From NCBI RefSeq assembly GCF_900116495.1, contig NZ_FPAY01000013.1, positions 1-64,000 of the forward strand: a stretch of DNA of 64,000 nt. The letters are read 5' to 3'. Of this stretch, positions 16,984-27,836 are shown one piece after another (position 1 is the first letter of the stretch; each line of letters opens with the position of its first letter). The position numbers and the translations under genes were made by a program. Below the pieces are notes generated by a model, which saw nothing but the letters and a program-made list of their open reading frames with translations, made no database searches and was not told where the DNA came from. Origin of the DNA: Arthrobacter sp. ov118. Lineage in GTDB: Bacteria; Actinomycetota; Actinomycetes; Actinomycetales; Micrococcaceae.

Positions 16984-18312
16984 ATGACCGAATTGCGAAC
17001 CCTGAAAGTGGCCCTGCTGGGCTGTGGCAACGTCGGGGCCCAGGTTGCGCGCATTCTCATTGACGACGCCGATGCCCTCGCGGCGCGCACCGGGGCCCGC
17101 CTTGAATTGAGCGGCATCGCCGTGCGCAATGTGGACGCCCCGCGCGAAGTCGACCTGCCGCGCGAGCTGTTCACCACCGACGCCGAATTGCTCGTCAAGG
17201 ACGCCGACCTCGTGATCGAGCTCATGGGTGGGATTGAGCCGGCCCGCACGTTGATCCTGACGGCCATGCGCAACGGCGCTTGTGTTGTCAGCGGCAACAA
17301 GGCGCTCCTGGCACAGGACGGTCCCACCCTCTACGAGGAAGCGGACAAGGCCGGGGTGCAGCTCTCCTACGAGGCCGCCGTCGCCGGCGCCATCCCCATC
17401 CTGCGGCCGATCCGTGACAGCCTCTCCGGCGACCGGATCACGCGCGTACTCGGCATTGTCAACGGCACCACCAACTTCATCCTGGACCAGATGGACTCCA
17501 CGGGGGCGCAGTTCGCCGATGCCCTGGCCGAGGCCCAGCGCCTGGGCTATGCGGAAGCCGACCCCACGGCCGACATCGAGGGCTACGACGCCGCCGCCAA
17601 GGCCGCGATCCTGGCCTCGCTGTCCTTCCACACCCGGTTCGCCCTGGAGGACGTCTCGTGCGAGGGGATCACGGCCGTCACCGCTGCGGACATCGCCGCC
17701 GCGAAGGAGGCCGGCTTCGTCATTAAACTCCTCGCGATCGCCGAGAAACTCACCGACGCAGGCACGGAAACTGAAGGCGGCGCCGGAGTCTCCGTCCGCG
17801 TGCACCCCACGTTGCTGCCCCGCGAACACCCCCTCGCCGCTGTCCGCGGTGCGTTCAATGCCGTCTTCATCGAAGCGGAGAACGCCGGCGAGCTCATGTT
17901 CTACGGCCAGGGTGCCGGTGGCACGCCGACGGCGTCTGCCGTGCTGGGCGACCTCGTCTCCGCGGCCCGCCGCCTGGTCCTGGGCGGCCCCGGCCGGACC
18001 GAAACCACCACCGGGCACGTGCCCGCGCTGCCCATCGACGCCTCCATCACGAGCTACTACATCGGGCTCGACGTCGCGGACCAGCCCGGCGTCCTGGCCA
18101 AGATCGCCCACCTCTTCGCAGAGCACGGCGTATCCATCGAAATCATGCGGCAGACCATCCACCGCGACGCCGACTCCAACGTGGAGTCGGCCGAGCTGCG
18201 GATCGTGACACACCGTGCACGCGAAGCCGCACTTGCAGCAACCGTCGAGGCCGTCAAAGGCCTGGACGTCATCAATTCCGTCACATCCGTACTGCGGGTA
18301 GAAGGGGTCTAA
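16984..18312 (+). CDS. hom: Homoserine dehydrogenase
   Basis: A 442-residue NAD(P)-dependent enzyme reducing aspartate semialdehyde to homoserine. The dinucleotide motif is LLGCGNVG (11-18), the catalytic core includes NKALLA and NGTTNFIL, and an ACT domain fills about 355-435 (ADQPGVLAKIA), which normally carries feedback control by threonine. The ATG follows the lysA stop directly; thrC begins directly after the hom stop. Confidence 0.97.
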   Translation: MTELRTLKVALLGCGNVGAQVARILIDDADALAARTGARLELSGIAVRNVDAPREVDLPRELFTTDAELLVKDADLVIELMGGIEPARTLILTAMRNGACVVSGNKALLAQDGPTLYEEADKAGVQLSYEAAVAGAIPILRPIRDSLSGDRITRVLGIVNGTTNFILDQMDSTGAQFADALAEAQRLGYAEADPTADIEGYDAAAKAAILASLSFHTRFALEDVSCEGITAVTAADIAAAKEAGFVIKLLAIAEKLTDAGTETEGGAGVSVRVHPTLLPREHPLAAVRGAFNAVFIEAENAGELMFYGQGAGGTPTASAVLGDLVSAARRLVLGGPGRTETTTGHVPALPIDASITSYYIGLDVADQPGVLAKIAHLFAEHGVSIEIMRQTIHRDADSNVESAELRIVTHRAREAALAATVEAVKGLDVINSVTSVLRVEGV

Positions 18313-19419
18313 GTGGCTCACCAATGGCGCGGTGTCATCCGCGAATACGCTGATCGTCTTCCTGTCACGGAAGCCACTAAGGTCATAACCCTGGGCGAGG
18401 GCGGCACCCCGCTTGTGCACGCCCGCCAGCTCTCCGAACTGACCGGCAGCACCGTCTACCTCAAGGTCGAAGGCATGAACCCGACCGGTTCGTTCAAGGA
18501 CCGCGGCATGACCATGGCCATGACGGCAGCGGTGGCCGCCGGCGCCAAGGCCGTGGTCTGCGCTTCCACCGGCAACACCTCCGCCTCCGCCGCGGCCTAC
18601 GCCACCGCTGCCGGACTGCAGTGCGCGGTGCTGGTCCCGGAGGGCAAGATCTCCATGGGCAAGCTCAGCCAAGCAATCGCCCACGGTGCCACGCTGCTGC
18701 AGGTGGACGGCAACTTCGACGACTGCCTGGACATCGCCCGCAAGCTCGGCGAGTCCTACCCGGTGTTCCTGGTGAACTCGGTCAACCCGGCCCGGATTGA
18801 GGGCCAGAAGACGGGCGCCTTTGAAGTGGTGGACGCGCTGGGCGACGCCCCCGACTTCCACGTGCTTCCCGTGGGCAACGCCGGCAACATCAGCGCTTAC
18901 TGGAAGGGTTACAAGGAGTACGCCGCGGCGTTCGCGTCGCCCACCGCCGGGACATTGCCGGCCGTCGCGACCAAGACCCCGGTCATGTGGGGATTCCAGG
19001 CGGCGGGGGCCGCCCCGTTCGTGGCCGGCCACCCGATCACGGAGCCCGACACGATCGCCACCGCCATCCGGATCGGCAATCCGGCCTCGTGGGACACCGC
19101 CGTCGCGGCGCGGGATGAATCCGGCGGCGTGATCGAGGCGGTCACGGATGAGGAAATCCTGTCCGCGCACCGCTGGCTCTCCGCCAAGGAAGGCGTCTTC
19201 GTGGAGCCCGGCTCCGCTGCCGGCGTCGCCGGCCTGATCAAAAAGCACGCGGCCGGGCAAGTGCCGGCCGGCAGGACGATCGTCATCACCGTAACCGGCC
19301 ACGGCCTCAAGGACCCGCAGTGGGCCCTGCGCACCGAGGACGGCAGCGATGTGCAGCCGGTCAAGGTCTCCAACGACGTCGTCACCGTCGCCGCGGCACT
19401 GGGACTGGAAGAAAAATAG
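18313..19419 (+). CDS. thrC: Threonine synthase
   Basis: A 368-residue fold-type II PLP enzyme converting O-phosphohomoserine to threonine. The PLP lysine is K62 in NPTGSFKDRGMT; the phosphate loop reads GNAGNISAYWKGY. Length fits the short actinobacterial class. GTG start immediately after the hom TAA; thrB begins two bases past the stop. Confidence 0.96.
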   Translation: MAHQWRGVIREYADRLPVTEATKVITLGEGGTPLVHARQLSELTGSTVYLKVEGMNPTGSFKDRGMTMAMTAAVAAGAKAVVCASTGNTSASAAAYATAAGLQCAVLVPEGKISMGKLSQAIAHGATLLQVDGNFDDCLDIARKLGESYPVFLVNSVNPARIEGQKTGAFEVVDALGDAPDFHVLPVGNAGNISAYWKGYKEYAAAFASPTAGTLPAVATKTPVMWGFQAAGAAPFVAGHPITEPDTIATAIRIGNPASWDTAVAARDESGGVIEAVTDEEILSAHRWLSAKEGVFVEPGSAAGVAGLIKKHAAGQVPAGRTIVITVTGHGLKDPQWALRTEDGSDVQPVKVSNDVVTVAAALGLEEK

Positions 19420-19421
19420 CG

Positions 19422-20408
19422 TTGGAAACAACCCTCACCGTCCCGGCTGAATCCGCTGCCGGCTCCCCGGCCGTACCGGCCGGCCAACTGGTCACCGTGC
19501 GGGTGCCGGCCACCAGCGCCAACCTTGGACCCGGGTACGACAGCCTCGGCCTGGCACTCACGCTGCATGACACGCTCACCGTGGAGACCCTTTCCAGCGG
19601 CGAACTTGAGTTCGAGCTCAGCGGAGAGGGTGCCGAGTCGCTGCCCCGTGACGCGACGCACCTGGTGGTCAAGGCCCTCACCGAGGCGCTGCACCGCCTC
19701 GGCTTCCGGCACGAAGGTCTCCGGATCACGGCGGACAACGTCAACCCGCACGGGCGCGGCCTGGGTTCCTCGGCCTCTGCCGTGGTTGCGGCCGTCACCG
19801 CCGCAAATGCCTTGGTTCCGGAGGCGTCCCGGCGTGGCCGGGACTGGATTCTGCAGCTCACTTCCGAAATGGAAGGCCACCCGGACAACGTCGCACCCGC
19901 CATTTTCGGCGGGCTGGCGCTGTCATGGCAGGACAGTGACCAGTACAGCAGCACGTGCGCCACCGTGGCCGCGTCGGTGATTCCCGTCGTCGCCGTGCCG
20001 GACTACGAGCTTTCCACCGAAGCCGCCCGGGCCCTCCTGCCGCCATCGGTGGGACACCACGCCGCCGCCATGAACTCCGGCCGTGCCGCCCTGCTGATCC
20101 ACGCCCTGACCGCCAATCCGGAGTTCCTGCTGCCCGGAACCGAGGACTACCTGCACCAGAGCTACCGTGCCCAGGCCATGCGGCCCAGCGCAGAGCTGAT
20201 CGCCGCGCTGCGGGGGGCCGGGCATGCCGCCGTCGTGTCCGGCGCCGGGCCGACCGTGCTGGTGCTCGCCAACGGCGAAGCCGAAGCCCGCCAGGTTGTC
20301 TACTTCATCGGCGCCTACACCGCAGGCAACACGCCGGAAGTGGGCTGGCGAGTGATGAAGCTGGCCGTGGACGTTGAAGGTGCTAAAGTAGAAGTGCACC
20401 GGCGGTAA
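19422..20408 (+). CDS. thrB: Homoserine kinase
   Basis: A 328-residue GHMP kinase that phosphorylates homoserine. The ATP loop is GRGLGSSASAV; PATSANLGPGYDSLGLA is the N-terminal substrate motif and SGAGPTVL the C-terminal GHMP motif. The start is set at TTG 19422, two bases after the thrC stop with GGAAG upstream; a GTG at 19498 would remove residues not needed by the fold. Last gene of the lysine/threonine group. Confidence 0.94.
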   Translation: METTLTVPAESAAGSPAVPAGQLVTVRVPATSANLGPGYDSLGLALTLHDTLTVETLSSGELEFELSGEGAESLPRDATHLVVKALTEALHRLGFRHEGLRITADNVNPHGRGLGSSASAVVAAVTAANALVPEASRRGRDWILQLTSEMEGHPDNVAPAIFGGLALSWQDSDQYSSTCATVAASVIPVVAVPDYELSTEAARALLPPSVGHHAAAMNSGRAALLIHALTANPEFLLPGTEDYLHQSYRAQAMRPSAELIAALRGAGHAAVVSGAGPTVLVLANGEAEARQVVYFIGAYTAGNTPEVGWRVMKLAVDVEGAKVEVHRR

Positions 20409-20730
20409 ATACGCAGGCGGTAAATCAGTAACCGTTCCAAAGACCGCGATGTTGGCCATGTAGCCTCTCTCATCTTTCACTGCGCGAATATTTTCCGGTG
20501 CCACCTGCTTTCGGTCTGACGCAGGAATCAGCAGATTGTCTCTGCCCCCTGAACCGTCAGCCCGCCGTTCCTCATTTCTCGGATCGTGCATGGTGAAGCA
20601 GTATCCGGCCCTGCTGGCCGAAATTCCATCCGGCAAGGCCGAAATCCGGCTGCAGATCTGAACTGCAGCCCAGATCAAATCACCGCGTCCAGCTCTTAGC
20701 CTGGACGCCGTCGAGGGGGAAGGATCCTTC
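20409..20730 (+). promoter_or_regulatory. Leader/intergenic region of rho (322 bases)
   Basis: No convincing gene. It holds a five-codon minimal frame (ATG 20449, MLAM), two direct copies of GGCCGAAAT, an inverted repeat GCTGCAG/CTGCAGC (20649-20669), and a hairpin CGTCCAG/CTGGACG (20686-20707) that ends shortly before the ribosome binding site. The site itself sits in the palindrome AAGGATCCTT (20720-20729), which could fold back on itself. rho genes are often autoregulated through their leader; whether that applies here is inferred. Confidence 0.45.
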
Positions 20731-22851
<2,121 letters not shown>

Positions 22852-22860
22852 CTGGCTTTA

Positions 22861-22909
22861 GCCGCTCAAAATATGCCGGCCGTTCCCTGGCCGGCATATT
22901 TTGAGCGGC
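22861..22909 (+). terminator. Intrinsic terminator of rho
   Basis: A perfect 21-bp stem (22861-22881 with 22889-22909), seven-base loop, followed by TTTGCTGTTTG. It begins nine bases after the rho stop. Confidence 0.85.
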
Positions 22910-22948
22910 TTTGCTGTTTGCCCGCTTTCGCGTGGAGCTCTGCCCACA

Positions 22949-23013
22949 GCAACGCGGGGTCAGATACGGCCCATTGGGGCCCCCGGAATGGGCGGTAAGT
23001 GACCCCGCGTTGC
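22949..23013. repeat. 65-base nested palindromic element before prfA
   Basis: Outer perfect arms GCAACGCGGGGTCA (22949-22962) and TGACCCCGCGTTGC (23000-23013), with inner arms GCCCATT (22969-22975) and AATGGGC (22987-22993) around a GC-only loop. I have an impression that similar elements recur between genes in Arthrobacter genomes, but that cannot be verified here. It is not a U-tailed terminator. Confidence 0.65.
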
Positions 23014-23052
23014 AGTTACTAGACTTGGTATCGAGTCGAAAGAGGTTTGAAA

Positions 23053-24126
23053 ATGTTTGAGTCCGTACAGGGCCTGCTGGACGAGCATGATGCTATCCAG
23101 GCCCAGCTGGGGGATCCGGCTGTCTACGCTGACCAGCGGCTGGCCCGGAAACTGGGGCGGCGTTCGGCCCAGCTGAACGGCATTGTCGAGGCTTACCACC
23201 GCTGGGAAGGCCTCCGCGATGACCTGGCGGCTGCCAAGGAAATGGCGGACGAGGACCCCGAATTCGCCGCGGAGGTGCCCGAGCTGGAGGCGTCGCTGGA
23301 GACGGCGGCGGCCAAGTTGCGCCGGCTGCTGATCCCGCGGGACCCGGACGACGCCCGCAACGTGATCCTCGAAGTCAAGGGCGGCGAAGGCGGCGACGAG
23401 GCCGCGCTGTTCGCCGCGGACCTGCTGCGGATGTACAGCCGCTATGCCGAATCCCGGGGCTGGAAGACCGAAATCATTTCCGCCACCGAATCGGACCTCG
23501 GCGGGTACAAGGACGTCCAGATGGCCGTCAAGGGCAGCTCGAACGACCCGGCTGAGGGCGTGTACGCGCGTCTCAAGTTCGAAGGCGGGGTGCACCGCGT
23601 GCAGCGCGTCCCCGTCACCGAATCCCAGGGCCGCATCCACACCTCGGCCGCCGGTGTGCTGGTGCTCCCCGAAGTGGACGAGCCCGAAGAGCTTGAGATC
23701 AACCAAAACGATCTCAAGATCGATGTTTACCGGTCCTCCGGACCCGGCGGACAGTCGGTCAACACCACAGACTCGGCCGTGCGCATCACCCACCTTCCCA
23801 CCGGCATCGTCGTGGCCATGCAGAACGAGAAGTCGCAGCTGCAGAACCGTGAAGCCGGCATGCGCGTGCTGCGTGCCCGCATCCTGGCGCACCAGCAGGA
23901 GCTGATCGACGCTGAGAACTCGGCCCAGCGCAAGTCGCAGATCCGCACCATGGACCGCTCGGAGCGCATCCGCACGTACAACTACCCCGAAAACCGGGTC
24001 GCGGACCACCGCACCGGCTACAAGGCGTACAACCTGGACCAGGTCATGAACGGCGACCTGGAACCGGTGATCCAGTCGGCCATCGAACTGGACGAGCAGT
24101 CCCGGCTCGACGCCATCGGCGAATAG
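23053..24126 (+). CDS. prfA: Peptide chain release factor 1
   Basis: A 357-residue class I release factor reading UAA and UAG. The GGQ motif is at 232-234 (SGPGGQSVNTTDS), the domain preceding it carries the RF1 segment HRVQRVP. ATG 23053 has AGAGG seven bases upstream, so a TTG six bases earlier is rejected. The GGQ glutamine is methylated by PrmC, whose gene follows after ten bases. Confidence 0.96.
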   Translation: MFESVQGLLDEHDAIQAQLGDPAVYADQRLARKLGRRSAQLNGIVEAYHRWEGLRDDLAAAKEMADEDPEFAAEVPELEASLETAAAKLRRLLIPRDPDDARNVILEVKGGEGGDEAALFAADLLRMYSRYAESRGWKTEIISATESDLGGYKDVQMAVKGSSNDPAEGVYARLKFEGGVHRVQRVPVTESQGRIHTSAAGVLVLPEVDEPEELEINQNDLKIDVYRSSGPGGQSVNTTDSAVRITHLPTGIVVAMQNEKSQLQNREAGMRVLRARILAHQQELIDAENSAQRKSQIRTMDRSERIRTYNYPENRVADHRTGYKAYNLDQVMNGDLEPVIQSAIELDEQSRLDAIGE

Positions 24127-24136
24127 GTCCGGGCCT

Positions 24137-25045
24137 GTGATGACAGCAGGCAACCGCCCCAGCCTTGCGGAGGCCGTGCGAGAGGCGACGGCGGTGCTGG
24201 CCGCGGCCGGTGTGCCCAGCCCGCGCGTCGACGCCGAGCTTTTGGCCGAACACCTGCTCGGCGTCGGGCTCGGCCGGCTGCGCGCGCTGATGCTCGGCGA
24301 TTCCCCAGCACCGGAGGGGTATGCGGACCTCGTCGCCGAACGGGCGCAGCGGATTCCGCTGCAGCACATCACAGGTGTGGCGCACTTCCGGTACCTCGAA
24401 CTCTCAGTCGGCCCCGGCGTGTTCATCCCGCGCCCGGAAACGGAATCCGTGGTCCAGTTGGTGATTGACCGCCTCCAGGGCATGCCGCATCCCAAAGTGG
24501 TGGACCTGGGCACCGGGTCCGGCGCGATCGCGGGGTCGATCGCTCACGAGGTCCCCGGAGCCGAGGTTTACGCGGTGGAGTACAGCGAGTTCGCGCACGC
24601 CTGGGCGGCGAAAAACCTCCTGCCCCTGGGCGTCCACCTCGTCCGCGGCGACCTGCGCGACGCGCTGCCCGAACACAATGGCACGTTCGACGTCGTCGTC
24701 TCCAACCCGCCGTACATTCCGGCCGAAGCGATCCCGAATGAACCCGAAGTGGCACTGCACGATCCCCCGGTGGCGCTCTACGGCGGGGGAGCGGACGGCA
24801 TGGAACTTCCGACGGCGGCGGCCGCCTCGGCCGCCCGGCTGCTGGTACCCGGCGGCTACTTCGTGATGGAGCACGCTGAAGTGCAGTCACAGTGGATCGC
24901 CGCGATGCTCGACCGGACCGGGCTGTGGTCCGAGGTGCAAACGCACGTGGACCTCAACGGCAAGGACCGCGCCACCAGCGCTGTGCTGGCAGTGTCTGAT
25001 CTGACAACGCGAGGTCTGGCGGCGTCAAAAACGTGCGACAAGTGA
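24137..25045 (+). CDS. prmC: Release factor glutamine methyltransferase
   Basis: A 302-residue SAM-dependent enzyme that methylates the GGQ glutamine of release factors. SAM motif DLGTGSGAIA at 123-132 and the catalytic NPPYIP starting at 190. The start is GTG 24137 or the adjoining ATG 24140; no clear ribosome binding site decides. Downstream of prfA, as in many bacteria. Confidence 0.95.
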   Translation: MMTAGNRPSLAEAVREATAVLAAAGVPSPRVDAELLAEHLLGVGLGRLRALMLGDSPAPEGYADLVAERAQRIPLQHITGVAHFRYLELSVGPGVFIPRPETESVVQLVIDRLQGMPHPKVVDLGTGSGAIAGSIAHEVPGAEVYAVEYSEFAHAWAAKNLLPLGVHLVRGDLRDALPEHNGTFDVVVSNPPYIPAEAIPNEPEVALHDPPVALYGGGADGMELPTAAAASAARLLVPGGYFVMEHAEVQSQWIAAMLDRTGLWSEVQTHVDLNGKDRATSAVLAVSDLTTRGLAASKTCDK

Positions 25046-25060
25046 TGAAAGAATAAGGCA

Positions 25061-25840
25061 GTGACGACTAGCTACGATTGCACGGCAGCTGAGCAGCGCG
25101 CCGCAGGACTCGAACACGCCCAGCGGGCCATCCGTGAGAACAAGTGCGTGGTTTTCCCCACGGACACCGTCTACGGCATTGCCGCCGACGCCTTTTCACC
25201 CCTTGCCGTGACCTTGCTGCTCGCGTCCAAGGGCCGGAGCCGGAAGATGCCGCCACCCGTGCTGATCCCCAGGCTGAACGCGCTCGACGGACTCGCCACG
25301 GACGTTCCGGCCGAGGCGCGGCGCCTGGCCGAGGCGTTCTGGCCCGGCGGCCTGACCCTGATCCTGCATGCCCAGCCCTCCCTTGACTGGGATCTCGGCG
25401 AGACCAAGGGGACAGTGGCCCTGCGGATCCCGGCCGACGACGTCGCCCAGGACCTGCTGACCCTTACCGGGCCGCTTGCCGTCTCCTCCGCGAACCGCAC
25501 CGGGCACGCGGCGGCGCAGACCGCTGCGGAGGCCGAGGCGCAGCTCGCGGAATCCGTGGAGGTCTACCTTGAGGACGGACCCCGGCCCACCGGCGGTGCC
25601 GAGGCCCTCGCCTCGACCATCATCGACGCGACCGCCCTGCCTTTGCGCGTGGTCCGCCAGGGCGCCATCAGCCTCGAGCGTTTGCGGGCCGTGGTCCCCG
25701 GGCTGGTGGACGTCGACGGCAACGCCCCGGACGCACCGGGGCCGGTTGAGCCGACCTTGGATGCGCCGGAGCCTGTATTGCCGGAACCGGTCGAGCCCGA
25801 GCCAGGCGCCGCGCCGGGCGCAGGGTCCGGCTCCGCATGA
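25061..25840 (+). CDS. L-threonylcarbamoyladenylate synthase (Sua5/YrdC/YciO family)
   Basis: A 259-residue protein of the family that makes threonylcarbamoyl-AMP for t6A tRNA modification. Typical segments are VVFPTDTVYGIAADA, the nucleotide-contact KGRSRKMPPP (family KxR/K..P), and VALRIPADD with SSANRTG. The last ~45 residues are an Ala/Pro/Glu tail with no Sua5 domain. Position after prmC is the usual actinobacterial order. GTG start; the stop overlaps the next ATG. Confidence 0.9.
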   Translation: MTTSYDCTAAEQRAAGLEHAQRAIRENKCVVFPTDTVYGIAADAFSPLAVTLLLASKGRSRKMPPPVLIPRLNALDGLATDVPAEARRLAEAFWPGGLTLILHAQPSLDWDLGETKGTVALRIPADDVAQDLLTLTGPLAVSSANRTGHAAAQTAAEAEAQLAESVEVYLEDGPRPTGGAEALASTIIDATALPLRVVRQGAISLERLRAVVPGLVDVDGNAPDAPGPVEPTLDAPEPVLPEPVEPEPGAAPGAGSGSA

Positions 25841-26613
25841 CGCTCGAGCGCCAGTCCGTCCCGTTTCTCGACGTCGATGCCACTCCGCTGACGGTGTCCC
25901 AGCTGACCGCGGTCCTGGGTACGTTTGTGGCCGAGGGCGGGACCCGGTTCGTGGTGGGTCACAATCTGCACAGCGTGACGCTGCTGCACTCCGAGCCCAC
26001 CTTTCGATCCTTCTACGCGAACGCCGACGTGGTGCTGATCGACGGCGCGCCCGTGCTCTGGCTCTGGGCCAAGACGGGTGAAGAGGACGACGGAAGGGCG
26101 CCGGTGATGGACTACCGACTGGGCTCGACCGACTGGATTCCCGCCCTGGGCAACGTCCAGGGCCTCGAAAGGATTGCGGTCATAGGGGCCGGCTCCGTGG
26201 CCAACGCGGGCGCCGTGGCGAAGCTGCAGCAGATCGTCCCCGGGGCTCGGGTGGACGGCATGCCCGGCGAGGGCTGGAACTGCGACGTTGAGGAAACCGC
26301 CGTCGAATGGCTTTCCCGGCTGCGCCCGCAGCTGGTGCTCCTTGGCCTCGGCATGCCGCTGCAGGAACAGGTCCTGGCACGCCGGCTGGCCGCGCTCCCG
26401 CCCGCCGTTTACTGCACCGTCGGTGGCGCCATCGAACAAATTGCCGGCGTCCAGAAACTGGCGCCGCGCTGGATCGGCAGGCTCGGTCTCGAGTGGGCCT
26501 GGCGGCTCATGCTGCACCCCCAGCGGGTGGCCTACCGGGTCTTCGGCGAGCCCTGGGTGCTGCTGGGCCTGTTGCTGCGCCGGCGGCTGCCGCAGCTCCG
26601 CCGGCAGCCCTAG
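25837..26613 (+). CDS. WecB/TagA/CpsF-family glycosyltransferase
   Basis: A 258-residue family GT26 enzyme. The family pattern is seen in GHNLHSVTLLHSEP, the conserved acidic VVLIDGAPVLWL, GMPLQEQVLARR and the C-terminal basic patch around RIGRLGLEWAWRLMLHPQR, which in TagA attaches it to the membrane. It should add a sugar (N-acetylmannosamine in TagA) to a lipid-linked precursor for a wall polymer. A WecA-type initiating transferase is encoded 1.2 kb away, so the two may work in one pathway. ATGA overlap with the preceding gene. Confidence 0.88.
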   Translation: MTLERQSVPFLDVDATPLTVSQLTAVLGTFVAEGGTRFVVGHNLHSVTLLHSEPTFRSFYANADVVLIDGAPVLWLWAKTGEEDDGRAPVMDYRLGSTDWIPALGNVQGLERIAVIGAGSVANAGAVAKLQQIVPGARVDGMPGEGWNCDVEETAVEWLSRLRPQLVLLGLGMPLQEQVLARRLAALPPAVYCTVGGAIEQIAGVQKLAPRWIGRLGLEWAWRLMLHPQRVAYRVFGEPWVLLGLLLRRRLPQLRRQP

Positions 26614-26643
26614 GAATACAACCTGTCCGCCTGGCGCGGACGG

Positions 26644-27540
26644 TTAGAACTTCTGGTCCTCCAGCGGGCCGAAGCCCTTGCCGCGGAGCCCCGCGGAAAA
26701 CGCGGAGAACCAGTGCGCGAGCCCGCGGAAGTCACCGCTGCGCAGGAAGTAGCCGAGGTAGCCGCCCACATCCGCGATGAAGGATTTCACCCGGAAATGG
26801 CGGCGGATCATGTAGCCGCGGTTCCGGTAGTAGAAGTAGCGCTTGAAGGCGGAATCCGGAACGATCACGTGCCACCGTGCGCCGAAGACGTGCTTGGTTT
26901 CGGAGAAGGCGTGCGGGTGGCTGATGGCAGCGGTGGTGACCGTGCCGAAACGGATCCCGGCCTTGCGGAGCCTGAGCGTGAAGTCCACCTCGTCGCCGCG
27001 GATGAACAGGCGCATGTCCGGCAGTCCGACCTTGAAGAAAACGTCGGACCGGATCAGGGCGCCGTTGAAGAAGTGTCCGTCGCCGGGCAGGAAACCGACC
27101 TTTTCCACCTCCGCACGCTCGTGGGTGACCTTGCCTCCCAGCCGGAAGAAAAAGGACAGCTGGTCCGGGTGGCCTGGGGCCACCACGAGCGGCACGACGG
27201 CCTCGAGGCCGCGGTCCTGTGCCTCGCGGAGCAACGTGGCGAGGCATTCCGGATCCGCCGGCTCGGCGTCGTCATCCATCATCCAGATCCAGTCCGCGCC
27301 GCTGGCGACGGCTTTGAGGATGGCCAGCGAGAATCCGCCGGCACCGCCGAGGTTCGCCTCGGACCGGACATAGTCCACATTGGCGTGCCGGTTCGCGACG
27401 TCCCGGGACGGCGCGGTGCCGCTGTCGACGAGGCAAATGGAGCGGACCGCGGCGCTCTGGTTGTTGATGGCGTCCAGCAGGACAGCCAGCTCCCTGGGAC
27501 GGTCAAACGTCACGGCGGCCACTGCAACCGAGGGGGTCAT
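26644..27540 (-). CDS. Family 2 glycosyltransferase (GlfT/rhamnosyltransferase-like)
   Basis: A 298-residue GT-A enzyme. The nucleotide-sugar site DDD lies in WIWMMDDDAEPADP, and FIRGDEVDFTLR is the acceptor-side acidic motif; the C-terminal quarter is basic (YFYYRNRGYMIRRHF) as in GlfT1-like and rhamnosyl transferases. AAAGGA lies seven bases before the ATG. It is convergent with the TagA-type gene and divergent from the WecA-type gene, suggesting a cell-wall polysaccharide role. The sugar is not determinable. Confidence 0.88.
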   Translation of the reverse strand: MTPSVAVAAVTFDRPRELAVLLDAINNQSAAVRSICLVDSGTAPSRDVANRHANVDYVRSEANLGGAGGFSLAILKAVASGADWIWMMDDDAEPADPECLATLLREAQDRGLEAVVPLVVAPGHPDQLSFFFRLGGKVTHERAEVEKVGFLPGDGHFFNGALIRSDVFFKVGLPDMRLFIRGDEVDFTLRLRKAGIRFGTVTTAAISHPHAFSETKHVFGARWHVIVPDSAFKRYFYYRNRGYMIRRHFRVKSFIADVGGYLGYFLRSGDFRGLAHWFSAFSAGLRGKGFGPLEDQKF

Positions 27541-27836
27541 CGCGGGGTCCTTTCAGCACGACCGTCAGTGGTTTTCCCGCCGGCGGAGGGCCGTGTGACG
27601 CGAAGACAGGTGGCCGTTGGCATTAGTATCTTGACTAGAGTCCACTCTAATACAGCCCTGTCAGGCACTACGCACTGCCTGCCCTGCGCACGGCGACGGA
27701 GAAGTTTCATTTTTCGAAAGACAGTTCCACGGCAATTGAATCCACCCAATTTCCGCAGCTCAGCGGTGCCTCCGCGGCTGCGGAACGTGCCGCCGTGTAG
27801 TGTCTGCGCCGATGGCACCGGGCTGGTGGTCTTCCC
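27541..27836. promoter_or_regulatory. Divergent promoter region with a 14-base palindrome
   Basis: 296 bases without a convincing gene between the GT2 and WecA-type genes. TAGAGTCCACTCTA (27636-27649) is a perfect palindrome directly after TTGACT (27631-27636), a candidate -35 element; a TAATAC follows too close to be its -10. A TAGTGT box at 27798-27803 is a candidate -10 for the WecA-type gene, giving a leader of about 25-30 bases. Confidence 0.35.

Noticed and set aside
16864..19431. 855-codon minus-strand frame across lysA, hom and thrC
   Set aside because: It spans three well-conserved genes in one antisense frame and has no recognisable domain.
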